From Sphingomonas montana (lineage in GTDB: Bacteria; Pseudomonadota; Alphaproteobacteria; Sphingomonadales; Sphingomonadaceae): 64,000 bases of DNA. The notes under the pieces were generated by a model, which did no database searches, had not been told where the DNA came from, and saw only the letters and a program-made list of their open reading frames with translations. The stretch is from the NCBI RefSeq assembly GCF_001956315.1, contig NZ_KV887139.1, positions 426 through 64,425 on the forward strand, read 5' to 3'. Below are positions 1 to 7,349 of this stretch, in pieces; position 1 is the first letter of the stretch; the number at the start of each line of letters is the position of its first letter. The position numbers and the translations under genes were made by a program.

Positions 1-2
1 AC

Positions 3-53
3 AATGTGCGGGCGCGCACCGCGGCACCGTTCGACGCGGGGGTGTTCGCATGA
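3..53 (+). CDS. pcaJ: C-terminal tail of probable 3-oxoadipate CoA-transferase subunit B (partial)
   Basis: An open frame enters from the window edge and ends at a TGA (51-53) that overlaps the pcaH ATG at 50. The 16 visible residues end in VRARTAAPFDAGVFA, which resembles the usual VR..T.A.F.V ending of class I CoA-transferase beta subunits. A pcaJ gene directly before pcaH would supply the step that activates 3-oxoadipate with CoA for the thiolase encoded downstream. Only this tail is visible, so the identity rests on a short similarity and on operon context. Confidence 0.5.
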   Translation, partial: NVRARTAAPFDAGVFA

Positions 54-766
54 CGAAGATCGTCGGATATCGCCGGGAGGATGCCGGCGCGCCGCCGTCC
101 GCCTTTGCCGATTACGGATCCACCGGGTTGCGGGCACCCACCGAACCGCTGGTACGGATTCCCCCGACCCTGACCGAGACGACCGGGCCGGCCGGATGCT
201 GGGACCGGCTGACCGGCCCGGCGGCGGCGGACCTGACGACGCAGCACGCCGGCATGCCGCAGGGCCAGCGGATCATCGTGGCGGGCCGCGTGCTGGACGA
301 GGACGGGCGGCCGGTGCCCGATACGGTGATGGAGATCTGGCAGGCGAACGCAGCCGGACGCTACATCCATGCGCGCGACCAGTGGGATGCGCCGCAGGAC
401 CCGAATTTCACCGGCGCGGGCCGGGTAGTGACCGATGCGGACGGCGGATACCGGTTCGTCACGGTCCGGCCGGGGGCCTATCCGTGGGGCAACCACCGTA
501 ACGCGTGGCGGCCGGCGCATATCCATCTGTCGCTGCTCGGCCCGGCATTCGCGACGCGGCTGGTGACGCAGCTGTATTTCCCCGACGATCCGCTGATCGA
601 GATCGACCCGATCGCAAACGCCGTGCCGATGCCGTACCGGCAGCGGATGGTGTGTCGGCTGGACATGGACGTCACCACGCCGAACTGGGCGCTGGGATAC
701 CGGTTCGACGTGGTGTTGAAGGGACGCGACCAGACCCCGTTCGAGGATGACCATCATGACGATTGA
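50..766 (+). CDS. pcaH: Protocatechuate 3,4-dioxygenase beta subunit
   Basis: Non-haem Fe(III) intradiol dioxygenase subunit; with PcaG it cleaves protocatechuate to 3-carboxy-cis,cis-muconate in the cytoplasm. The 238-residue protein has the family landmarks: EIWQANAAGRY near 95-105, and YPWGNHRNAWRPAHIH near 144-159. The expected iron ligands are all present: Tyr105, Tyr144, His157 and His159. Length is normal for PcaH. The ATG at 50 overlaps the TGA of the preceding frame (ATGA), and the 3' end overlaps pcaG, so translation is probably coupled. The beta subunit is the one that carries the metal site, which this sequence fits. Confidence 0.95.
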   Translation: MTKIVGYRREDAGAPPSAFADYGSTGLRAPTEPLVRIPPTLTETTGPAGCWDRLTGPAAADLTTQHAGMPQGQRIIVAGRVLDEDGRPVPDTVMEIWQANAAGRYIHARDQWDAPQDPNFTGAGRVVTDADGGYRFVTVRPGAYPWGNHRNAWRPAHIHLSLLGPAFATRLVTQLYFPDDPLIEIDPIANAVPMPYRQRMVCRLDMDVTTPNWALGYRFDVVLKGRDQTPFEDDHHDD

Positions 767-1448
767 CGTCGCCGCGCGCGTGCCAGGACCGCGCATGGAC
801 AATCAGGACCCCGCGCTGTTTGGGCAGACGCCGTCTCAGACGGTCGGGCCGTTCTTCCACTACGGACTGCCGTGGAAGGGGGGCGCGGACCTTGTCGGCA
901 AGTCCGACATGGGGGCGCGGGCGGACCTGTTTCCCGCCGAAAATTACGTGCTGAACCTGTCGTCACCGACCGGTACGCCCGCGGGAGAGGCGATCGAGAT
1001 CGCAGGCCGCGTCATTGACGGGGCGGGCGAACTAGTAGTCGATGCGATGATCGAGATCTGGCAGGCGAATGCCGCCGGGCGCTATCATAGCGTCGACGAT
1101 ACACGCGAAGACGTGCCGATCGACCCGCATTTCATCGGGTTCGGGCGGTCGTCGACCAGCGCAGAGGGAGAATACCGGTTCCGCACGGTGCGACCGGGAC
1201 CGGTGCCGGGACCGGGCGGCACGATGCAGGCGCCGCATATCGCGATGTCGGTGTTCGGGCGCGGGCTGATCAAGCGGCTGGCGACGCGGCTGTATTTCGC
1301 GGACGGCGACGGCAATGCCGACGATCCCGTCCTGGCGCAGGTCTCGGCCGGGCGGCGGCAGACGTTGATCGCGCAGGCCGTGGACGGCGTGTGGCGGCTG
1401 GACATCGTGTTGCAGGGCCTGGACGAGACGGTGTTCTTCGACCTGTGA
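756..1448 (+). CDS. pcaG: Protocatechuate 3,4-dioxygenase alpha subunit
   Basis: Partner of PcaH in the ring-cleaving dioxygenase. The TPSQTVGPFFHYGLPW start motif of PcaG is near residues 24-39, and a EIWQANAAGRY copy is shared with PcaH. The HIH iron-ligand motif of PcaH is replaced by PHIAMSVFG, as expected for the non-catalytic subunit. Start is uncertain: ATG 747 has GAGG directly against it, ATG 756 has GAGG at good spacing, and ATG 795 has AGGA 6 bases upstream and gives the N-terminus closest in length to other PcaG proteins. The first two starts overlap the end of pcaH. The stop overlaps the GTG start of pcaB. Confidence 0.93.
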   Translation: MTIDVAARVPGPRMDNQDPALFGQTPSQTVGPFFHYGLPWKGGADLVGKSDMGARADLFPAENYVLNLSSPTGTPAGEAIEIAGRVIDGAGELVVDAMIEIWQANAAGRYHSVDDTREDVPIDPHFIGFGRSSTSAEGEYRFRTVRPGPVPGPGGTMQAPHIAMSVFGRGLIKRLATRLYFADGDGNADDPVLAQVSAGRRQTLIAQAVDGVWRLDIVLQGLDETVFFDL

Positions 1449-2593
1449 GCGTGTTGCGGACCCGTCCGGTGGCGACGCCCGTGATGACCGCGGCGTTCGG
1501 CGATGCGGCGCTTGTTGCGCATGCGCTGGCGTTCGAAGCGGCCCTCGGCGATGCGCAGGCGGCGGAAGGGCTGATCGAGGCGGACGTCGCAGCTGCGATT
1601 GGCCAGGCTTGCGGCTCTATCGTGATCGACCCGGCGGCGCTGGCGGAGGAGGTCGCGCTGGCGGGGACGCTTGCGATCCCGCTGGTGGTCAGGTTGCGTG
1701 GTGTGCTGGACGGCGCGGCGGCGCAGGCGTTGCACCGCGGTGCGACCAGCCAGGACCTCGCCGACGTGGTCATGATGCGGCAGGTCCGCGCGGGGGCGGG
1801 CCTTTTGCTGGCGGATGCGGACCGGATCGTTGCGGCGCTGAGCCGGCACGCGCGTGCGCAGGCCGCGACCCCTGCGATTGGGCGGACATTGTTGCAAGAT
1901 GCGATCCCGATCGGGTTCGGCTTGAGGATCGCGCAGTGGTGCGCCGGGATTGCCGACGCGGCGGCCGGAGTGCGTGACGCCGTCGCCGGGCACGCGGCGG
2001 TCCAGTTGGGAGGAGCGGCCGGGACACGCGCCGGACATGGCGGGCGCGGAGCGGCGGTGGCCGCGCGAATGGCGACGGCGCTGGGGCTGGCCGATGCACC
2101 ACCGTGGCATGCGCGGCGTGGCGGGGTCGCGGCGATCGGGGCGGCGGTCGCAATTCTAACCGGGGCGTGCGGCAAGATGGCGCGCGACGTCGCGTTGCTG
2201 GCGCAGGCGGGCATCGGGGAAACGCGCGAGCCGGCGGCCGCGGGACGCGGTGGATCGTCCGCGATGGCGCACAAGCGCAACCCGACCGGGTGCCAGGTCG
2301 CGCTGTCGGCCGCTGCGCGTGCGCCGGGGCTGGTGGCGGGATTGCTGGCCGGGTTGCCGGCGGAGGAGGAGCGCGGCCTGGGCGGATGGCAGGCGGAGGC
2401 GCCGCTGATCGCGGACCTGTTCCTGATCGCGTCGGGCGCGTTGGAGGCGATGGCGGCGGTGGCCGAGGGGCTGGAGATCGATCCGGCCGCGATTGCGCAT
2501 AATCTGGCCGCCGCGGGTCAGGGGGACGACATCGGCGAGAGTGTGGCGATCGTCGCGGCGCTGATCGACCGCACGAATCTGGATCGGGGATAG
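1445..2593 (+). CDS. pcaB: 3-carboxy-cis,cis-muconate cycloisomerase
   Basis: Converts 3-carboxy-cis,cis-muconate to 4-carboxymuconolactone. It belongs to the fumarase/aspartase/argininosuccinate lyase superfamily, shown by the signature GGSSAMAHKRNP near residue 275. The catalytic domain ends with a helical C-terminal region; total about 382 residues, a little shorter than some PcaB proteins of about 450. The frame is open back to 1391, but that part lies inside pcaG. The GTG at 1445 overlaps the pcaG TGA (GTGA) and gives VSVLRTRPVATPVM, a sensible N-terminus; GTG 1451 is the alternative. Two bases separate it from the next gene. Confidence 0.92.
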   Translation: MSVLRTRPVATPVMTAAFGDAALVAHALAFEAALGDAQAAEGLIEADVAAAIGQACGSIVIDPAALAEEVALAGTLAIPLVVRLRGVLDGAAAQALHRGATSQDLADVVMMRQVRAGAGLLLADADRIVAALSRHARAQAATPAIGRTLLQDAIPIGFGLRIAQWCAGIADAAAGVRDAVAGHAAVQLGGAAGTRAGHGGRGAAVAARMATALGLADAPPWHARRGGVAAIGAAVAILTGACGKMARDVALLAQAGIGETREPAAAGRGGSSAMAHKRNPTGCQVALSAAARAPGLVAGLLAGLPAEEERGLGGWQAEAPLIADLFLIASGALEAMAAVAEGLEIDPAAIAHNLAAAGQGDDIGESVAIVAALIDRTNLDRG

Positions 2594-2595
2594 AT

Positions 2596-3780
2596 ATGCC
2601 GTTTGCGACGCGGGACGGAGTCCGGCTCTACTGGAAACTAGATGGGGCTGCCGAGTGGCCGGCGCTGGTGCTGCTCAATTCGATCGGCACCGACATGGCG
2701 TTGTGGGATGCGTGCGTGCCGCATTTGCTGCCTGCGTTCCGGCTGTTGCGGATCGATACGCGCGGGCATGGCGCGTCGGATGCGCCGGCGGGCGACTATA
2801 CGCTGGCGATGCTGGCGGACGATGTTGTCGCTGTGATGGATGCGGCGGGGATCGATCGGGCGGCGGTGGCGGGCGTTTCGCTGGGAGGGATGATCGCGAT
2901 GCAGCTGGCGCTAGATCACGCGGAGCGCGTGTCGGCGCTGGTGCCGATCTGCACGTCGGCGACGATGGACCGCGCGGCGTGGGAAGACCGGATCGCGACG
3001 GTGCGCGCGGGCGGGACGGCGGCGATCGCGGACCTCGCGATGGGGCGGTTCCTGTCACCGGCGTTCACGGCCGCGCAGCCGGCGGTGGCGGACGGCGTGC
3101 GGCGCGGGCTGATCGCGATGGCGGACGACGGCTATGCCGGGGCGGGTGCGGCGATCCGCGACATGGCGTTGATCGACCGGTTGGCGGATGTGACCCAGCC
3201 GACGCTGGTGGTGGCGGGCGACCGCGATACCTCGACGCCCTTTACCGGCCATGGGGAACGGATCGCGGAGGCGGTACCGGGGGCGGAGGTCGTCTATCTG
3301 GATGCCGCGCACCTGGCACCGATCGAGGCACCGGCGAGGCTGGCGGACGCGATGCGCCGGTTCCTGTGTTGCGATGCGACGGCGGACGCGGCGGCGGAGA
3401 CGTTGTTCGACGCCGGGCTGGTCAACCGGCGGCGCGTGCTGGGCGATGCCTGGGTGGACAAGTCGCTGGCCGGACGGACGCCGTTCAATGCGGAATTCCA
3501 GGCCATGATCACCCGGATCGCGTGGGGCGAGATCTGGGGACGGCCGGGGCTGGACGAGGCGACGCGGCGGCTGCTGGTCGTCGCGATCACGGCCAGCCTG
3601 GGGCGGTGGGAGGAGTTCGCGCTGCATGTTCGCGCCGGGCTGACCCGCGGCGGTTTCACGCGCGATGCGTTGAAGGAAGTGCTGATGCAGACCGCGATCT
3701 ATGCCGGCGTTCCGGCGGCCAACACGGCTTTTGCAGAAGCTGGCCGGATCATCGCGCATATTGATGGAGAAACCGAGTGA
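2596..3780 (+). CDS. pcaL: Fused 3-oxoadipate enol-lactonase / 4-carboxymuconolactone decarboxylase
   Basis: Bifunctional enzyme of 394 residues doing two consecutive steps of the pathway. Residues 1-260 form an alpha/beta hydrolase (enol-lactonase, PcaD) with nucleophile elbow GVSLGG near 94-99, an acid in DRDTSTPF and a histidine in AAHLAPIEAP. Residues 265-394 form a carboxymuconolactone decarboxylase domain (PcaC), seen in the stretch RRRVLGDAWVDKSL through LKEVLMQTAIYAGVPAANTAF. The domain order matches the PcaL fusions known in some other bacteria. Start ATG 2596 follows pcaB after two bases, and the end overlaps pcaF by four bases (ATGA). Confidence 0.93.
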   Translation: MPFATRDGVRLYWKLDGAAEWPALVLLNSIGTDMALWDACVPHLLPAFRLLRIDTRGHGASDAPAGDYTLAMLADDVVAVMDAAGIDRAAVAGVSLGGMIAMQLALDHAERVSALVPICTSATMDRAAWEDRIATVRAGGTAAIADLAMGRFLSPAFTAAQPAVADGVRRGLIAMADDGYAGAGAAIRDMALIDRLADVTQPTLVVAGDRDTSTPFTGHGERIAEAVPGAEVVYLDAAHLAPIEAPARLADAMRRFLCCDATADAAAETLFDAGLVNRRRVLGDAWVDKSLAGRTPFNAEFQAMITRIAWGEIWGRPGLDEATRRLLVVAITASLGRWEEFALHVRAGLTRGGFTRDALKEVLMQTAIYAGVPAANTAFAEAGRIIAHIDGETE

Positions 3781-4979
3781 CCGATGCCTTCATCTGCGAT
3801 GCGATCCGCACCCCGATCGGGCGGTTGAACGGCGCACTGGCGACCGTGCGAGCGGACGACCTCGCGGCCATCCCGGTTCGCGCTCTGGTGGCGCGCAACC
3901 CGGGGGTCGACTGGGGCGCGGTCGACGACTGCATCTTGGGCTGTGCGAACCAGGCGGGGGAGGACAACCGCAACGTCGCGCGGATGGCGGTGCTGCTCGC
4001 CGGATTGCCGGAGGGCGTGCCGGGGTCGACCGTGAACCGGCTGTGCGGATCCGGGCTGGACGCAGTCGGGTCCGCCGCCCGCGCGATCCGCAGCGGCGAT
4101 GCGCAGCTGATGATCGCCGGCGGGGTCGAGAGCATGACGCGCGCGCCCTATGTCATGGGCAAGGCGAACGGTCCGTATGATCGCGGACAGACGCTGCAGG
4201 ACACGACGCTGGGCTGGCGTTTCGTCAACCCGGCGATGAAGGCGGCGTACGGCGTCGACACGATGCCGCAGACCGGCGAGACGGTGGCCGACGAATGGCG
4301 GGTGAGCCGCGCCGATCAGGATGCGTTCGCGCTGCAAAGCCAGCAGCGGGCGGCGGCCGCGCAGGCGAGTGGGCGGTTCGCGGTCGAGATCGTGCCGGTG
4401 TCGGTGGCGCAGAAGAAGGGCGATCCAATCATCTTCGACCGCGACGAACATCCGCGCGCGACCAGCCTGGAGGCGTTGGCGAAACTGAAACCCGTGGTGC
4501 GCGCGGACGGTACCGTGACCGCGGGCAACGCTTCCGGGCTGAACGACGGGGCGGCTGCGATGCTGGTCGCGTCGGAGGCGGCGGCGCGGATGCACGGCTT
4601 GACCCCGCGGGCACGGGTGATCGCGACGGCGGCGGCGGGGGTCGCCCCGCGGATCATGGGTGTCGGCCCGATCGAGGCGGCGCGGCGGGTGCTGGCGATT
4701 GCCGGACTGGACGTCGCGCAGCTCGACGTGATCGAACTGAACGAAGCATTTGCAAGCCAGGGCATGGCCACTCTGCGCGACCTAGGCATCGACCCGGCGG
4801 ACGAGAGAGTTAACCGCAACGGCGGCGCGATCGCGCTGGGCCATCCACTGGGCATGTCGGGCGCGCGGATCACCATGACTGCAGTCGAGGAATTGTACCG
4901 CAGCGGCGGGCGCTACGCAATGGCGTTCATGTGTATTGGGGTGGGGCAGGGGATCGCATTGTTGCTGGAACGAGTGTGA
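3777..4979 (+). CDS. pcaF: 3-oxoadipyl-CoA thiolase
   Basis: Last enzyme of the branch: cleaves 3-oxoadipyl-CoA with CoA to acetyl-CoA and succinyl-CoA. Thiolase fold of 400 residues. The acyl-accepting Cys90 sits in NRLCGSGLDAVGSAARAI, the GHPLG histidine motif is near 355, and the second catalytic cysteine lies in CIGVGQG near 388. SFAN-type substrate signatures were not examined, so a general acetyl-CoA acetyltransferase is possible in isolation, but its place as the last gene of the pca run favours PcaF. It overlaps pcaL by four bases. Confidence 0.93.
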   Translation: MTDAFICDAIRTPIGRLNGALATVRADDLAAIPVRALVARNPGVDWGAVDDCILGCANQAGEDNRNVARMAVLLAGLPEGVPGSTVNRLCGSGLDAVGSAARAIRSGDAQLMIAGGVESMTRAPYVMGKANGPYDRGQTLQDTTLGWRFVNPAMKAAYGVDTMPQTGETVADEWRVSRADQDAFALQSQQRAAAAQASGRFAVEIVPVSVAQKKGDPIIFDRDEHPRATSLEALAKLKPVVRADGTVTAGNASGLNDGAAAMLVASEAAARMHGLTPRARVIATAAAGVAPRIMGVGPIEAARRVLAIAGLDVAQLDVIELNEAFASQGMATLRDLGIDPADERVNRNGGAIALGHPLGMSGARITMTAVEELYRSGGRYAMAFMCIGVGQGIALLLERV

Positions 4980-5300
4980 TCCTGGATGGCTTGAGCCGCT
5001 GAGTTTCGGTTCATCCGTCATCGGGCCTGCCCGACGTGGGGACGCTGGTGAATAACAAGGCGCCTGCGTCGCACATGCCGTAAGCCCTGTGACAGGTTGA
5101 TCGCGGCTGGAGAACGATGTCATTCTAGGCATACTCTGAATGACATTTCAGATCGCGTATGTTCAATCGCGGTTATGATGTCCAGTCAATTGGATATCAA
5201 CATAATATTTGATGGCAGTGATCCTCGACGAGGCAAGAGAATCGAGAGTACTCCTTTCTGTGCTACCTGACGTTCGTGTAGTTACGCCGAGATACTTCCG
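4980..5300. other. Intergenic region between pcaF and the MarR gene
   Basis: Two converging genes end on either side of this 321-base stretch. It is less GC-rich than its neighbours around 5140-5280. No open frame with family resemblance, no tRNA and no strong terminator hairpin was seen. Confidence 0.5.
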
Positions 5301-5792
5301 TCAGCGGTTCGAGCCGGCGTCGCCCATAGCGGCCATTCCGTCTGCCAGCTTGCTCATCAGCGCCGTCAACCGATCGAAATCGCCCACGCTCCAGTCCCGG
5401 AACAACGACACGGCCATTGCCGCGCGCGCACGATCGACGGCGTCCGTCGCCTGCCTGCCGAGCGGTGTGATCCGGGCTTCGCGGACGCGGCGATCGGCGG
5501 TGCCCGGGTGTCGGGTGACCAGGCCCAGCTGTTCCAGCCGCGCGATCTGGCGGCTGACCGTCGTATAGTCGCGTCCGACGCGGCCGGCGAGATCGACCAC
5601 GCCGATCGGTTCGAGCTGGCCGACCAGCACGATCAGCGGGAACAGTGCCCGTTCCAGGTTCAGCCCCGCGGCTTCCAGCATGGCGGCATCGCGTTCCGGG
5701 CGATTGATGACGCCCACGATGTCCATCAGCGACCGATGCAGTTTCGGCAGCTGCGCCCTAATATATGCATTATGCACTTTATTCGTTGACAT
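5301..5792 (-). CDS. MarR family transcriptional regulator
   Basis: A winged-helix repressor of about 163 residues. The central part reads PLIVLVGQLEPIGVVDLAGRVGRDYTTVSRQIARLEQLGLVTR, a typical MarR helix-turn-helix, followed by a wing region with DRRVREARITPLG. The ATG at 5792 (MSTNKVHN) is preferred; the frame is open to 5819, but that extends into the palindromic promoter region. It is divergent from an FAD hydroxylase gene, the classical arrangement for a regulator that senses the hydroxylase substrate. The ligand cannot be read from sequence. Confidence 0.88.
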   Translation of the reverse strand: MSTNKVHNAYIRAQLPKLHRSLMDIVGVINRPERDAAMLEAAGLNLERALFPLIVLVGQLEPIGVVDLAGRVGRDYTTVSRQIARLEQLGLVTRHPGTADRRVREARITPLGRQATDAVDRARAAMAVSLFRDWSVGDFDRLTALMSKLADGMAAMGDAGSNR

Positions 5793-5827
5793 GCGTATCC
5801 ACTCCCCCGATATGTGCATAATACATA
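5761..5827. promoter_or_regulatory. Paired operator-like sequences between marR and the hydroxylase gene
   Basis: The sequence GTGCATAATRCATAT occurs twice in opposite orientation: on the minus strand at about 5763-5777 and on the plus strand at 5815-5829. The first contains the palindrome TGCATTATGCA (5765-5775). The second lies in TATGTGCATAATACATA (5811-5827), whose five-base arms are inverted. The first copy falls inside the first codons of marR, the second just before the hydroxylase gene. This is the pattern expected for binding by the MarR dimer with autorepression and control of the divergent gene (inference). Confidence 0.6.
5786..5814 (+). promoter_or_regulatory. Possible promoter for the FAD hydroxylase gene
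   Basis: TTGACA at 5786-5791 is a perfect -35 hexamer. A weak -10 candidate GATATG lies 17 bases downstream at 5809-5814, overlapping the second operator-like copy. The first codon of the hydroxylase is at 5840. The -10 match is poor (3 of 6), so this is a suggestion only. Confidence 0.35.
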
Positions 5828-5839
5828 TTTGAGGTTGCC

Positions 5840-7327
5840 ATGAAAGACCATTCCATCGTCGATGTCCTGATCGTCGGGGCGGGTGCCGCCGGGCTGACGC
5901 TTGCGGTCGATCTTGCCCGCCGCGGCGTGTCGTTCCGGCTGATCGAACGGTTGACCGAGCCGTTCCAGGGATCGCGGGGTAAGGGCATTCAGCCCCGCAC
6001 GCTGGAGGTGTTCGAGGATCTCGGGATCGTCGATCGCCTCGCCGCCGCCGGCAGCCCTTATCCGTCTCAACGTCTGCATCATCCGGGTGGCAGCACGACG
6101 GATATGCAGGAATTCACCCTCGACACAGGCACCGCTGCCGAACCGTATCGCAGGCCGCTGCTAGTGCCGCAGTTCCGGACCGAAGCGGTGTTGCGCGACC
6201 GGATCATCGAACTGGGCCAGCGGGTCGATTACGGTGTCGCACTGACCGGTTTCACGGACGATGGCGACGGAGTCGCCGCGCAGATCGCGGACGCCGGCGG
6301 CGCGGGGACGATCCGGTGTCGCTATCTGGTCGGTGCGGACGGGGCGCGGTCCTTTGTCCGTCACGCGCTGTCGCTCGGTTTTCCCGGCAAGACGCTGGGC
6401 GTGCGTGCCATCGTCGCCGATATTGAGATTGACGGTCTGGACCGGGCCGTCTGGCACCGGTTTAACGAAGGGGACAGGGCACGGCAGATCTCCTTCTGTC
6501 CGTTGCCGCACAGCGACATGTTCCAGTTGCAGGCGCCGATCGCGATCGAAGGCGATGTCGATCTCTCGCCGGCGGGCGTGCAGGCCTTCATCGACGCGCG
6601 GCTGCCGGAGCGGGCGATCCGCGTCCGGGCCGTCCACTGGGCATCGGCGTACAGCATGAATGCGCGGCTTGCCGATCGCTACCGGGTCGGCAACGTCTTT
6701 CTGGTCGGGGATGCGGCGCACATTCATCCGCCGACGGGTGGCCAAGGCCTCAACACCAGCGTGCAGGACTCCTACAATCTCGGCTGGAAGCTGGCGGCGG
6801 TGTTGGCCGGTGCCCCGGCGGCGCTGCTCGACAGCTATGAAGAGGAACGCCGGCCGATCGCCGCCGGGATGCTGGGGCTTGCCGCGGATCTGCTGGAAAA
6901 GGCCAGGCACGGCGAGATGCGCCGCGGGCGGGAGGTCCACCAGCTGGATCTGAGCTATCGCGGTGCTGCGCTGGCGGTGGACATGCCGGGGCGCGGAGAC
7001 GGCGTTCTGGTGGCCGGCGACCGGATGCCGGACGCCGTGTTGCAAGGGGCCGCCGGCCCGGCCCACCGGCTGTTCGATCTGATGGCCGGACCGCAATGGA
7101 CCCTGCTGGTCCGCGGGGGAGGGGCGGACCGGCCGCGCGCAGGCGTGATACTGCTGCGGATCGGATCCGACGGCGCCCTGCGCGATGATGGCGACCGGCT
7201 GGGCATGGCCGATGGCGACCGGCTGCTCGTGCGGCCAGACGGTTATGTCGGCGCGCGGTTCGGCGCCGACCACGGCCCGGCGATGGCGGCCTATCTGGCG
7301 CGCGTGTTGCCGCCGCCCCGGTCCTGA
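5840..7327 (+). CDS. FAD-dependent aromatic hydroxylase (PheA/TfdB family)
   Basis: Class A flavoprotein monooxygenase of 495 residues, using NAD(P)H and oxygen to hydroxylate an aromatic ring. The dinucleotide-binding motif GAGAAG is at 13-18, a DG motif appears in YLVGADGARS near 165, and the GD motif VFLVGDAAHIHPPTGGQG is near 290-307. A C-terminal thioredoxin-like portion is present (TLLVRGGG). The substrate is unknown; nearness to the pca genes and a divergent MarR regulator suggests a phenolic or related aromatic compound (inference). A GAGG ribosome site lies upstream of ATG 5840. Confidence 0.9.
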   Translation: MKDHSIVDVLIVGAGAAGLTLAVDLARRGVSFRLIERLTEPFQGSRGKGIQPRTLEVFEDLGIVDRLAAAGSPYPSQRLHHPGGSTTDMQEFTLDTGTAAEPYRRPLLVPQFRTEAVLRDRIIELGQRVDYGVALTGFTDDGDGVAAQIADAGGAGTIRCRYLVGADGARSFVRHALSLGFPGKTLGVRAIVADIEIDGLDRAVWHRFNEGDRARQISFCPLPHSDMFQLQAPIAIEGDVDLSPAGVQAFIDARLPERAIRVRAVHWASAYSMNARLADRYRVGNVFLVGDAAHIHPPTGGQGLNTSVQDSYNLGWKLAAVLAGAPAALLDSYEEERRPIAAGMLGLAADLLEKARHGEMRRGREVHQLDLSYRGAALAVDMPGRGDGVLVAGDRMPDAVLQGAAGPAHRLFDLMAGPQWTLLVRGGGADRPRAGVILLRIGSDGALRDDGDRLGMADGDRLLVRPDGYVGARFGADHGPAMAAYLARVLPPPRS

Positions 7328-7349
7328 CGATGGCGCCGGCGCCTTCGGG

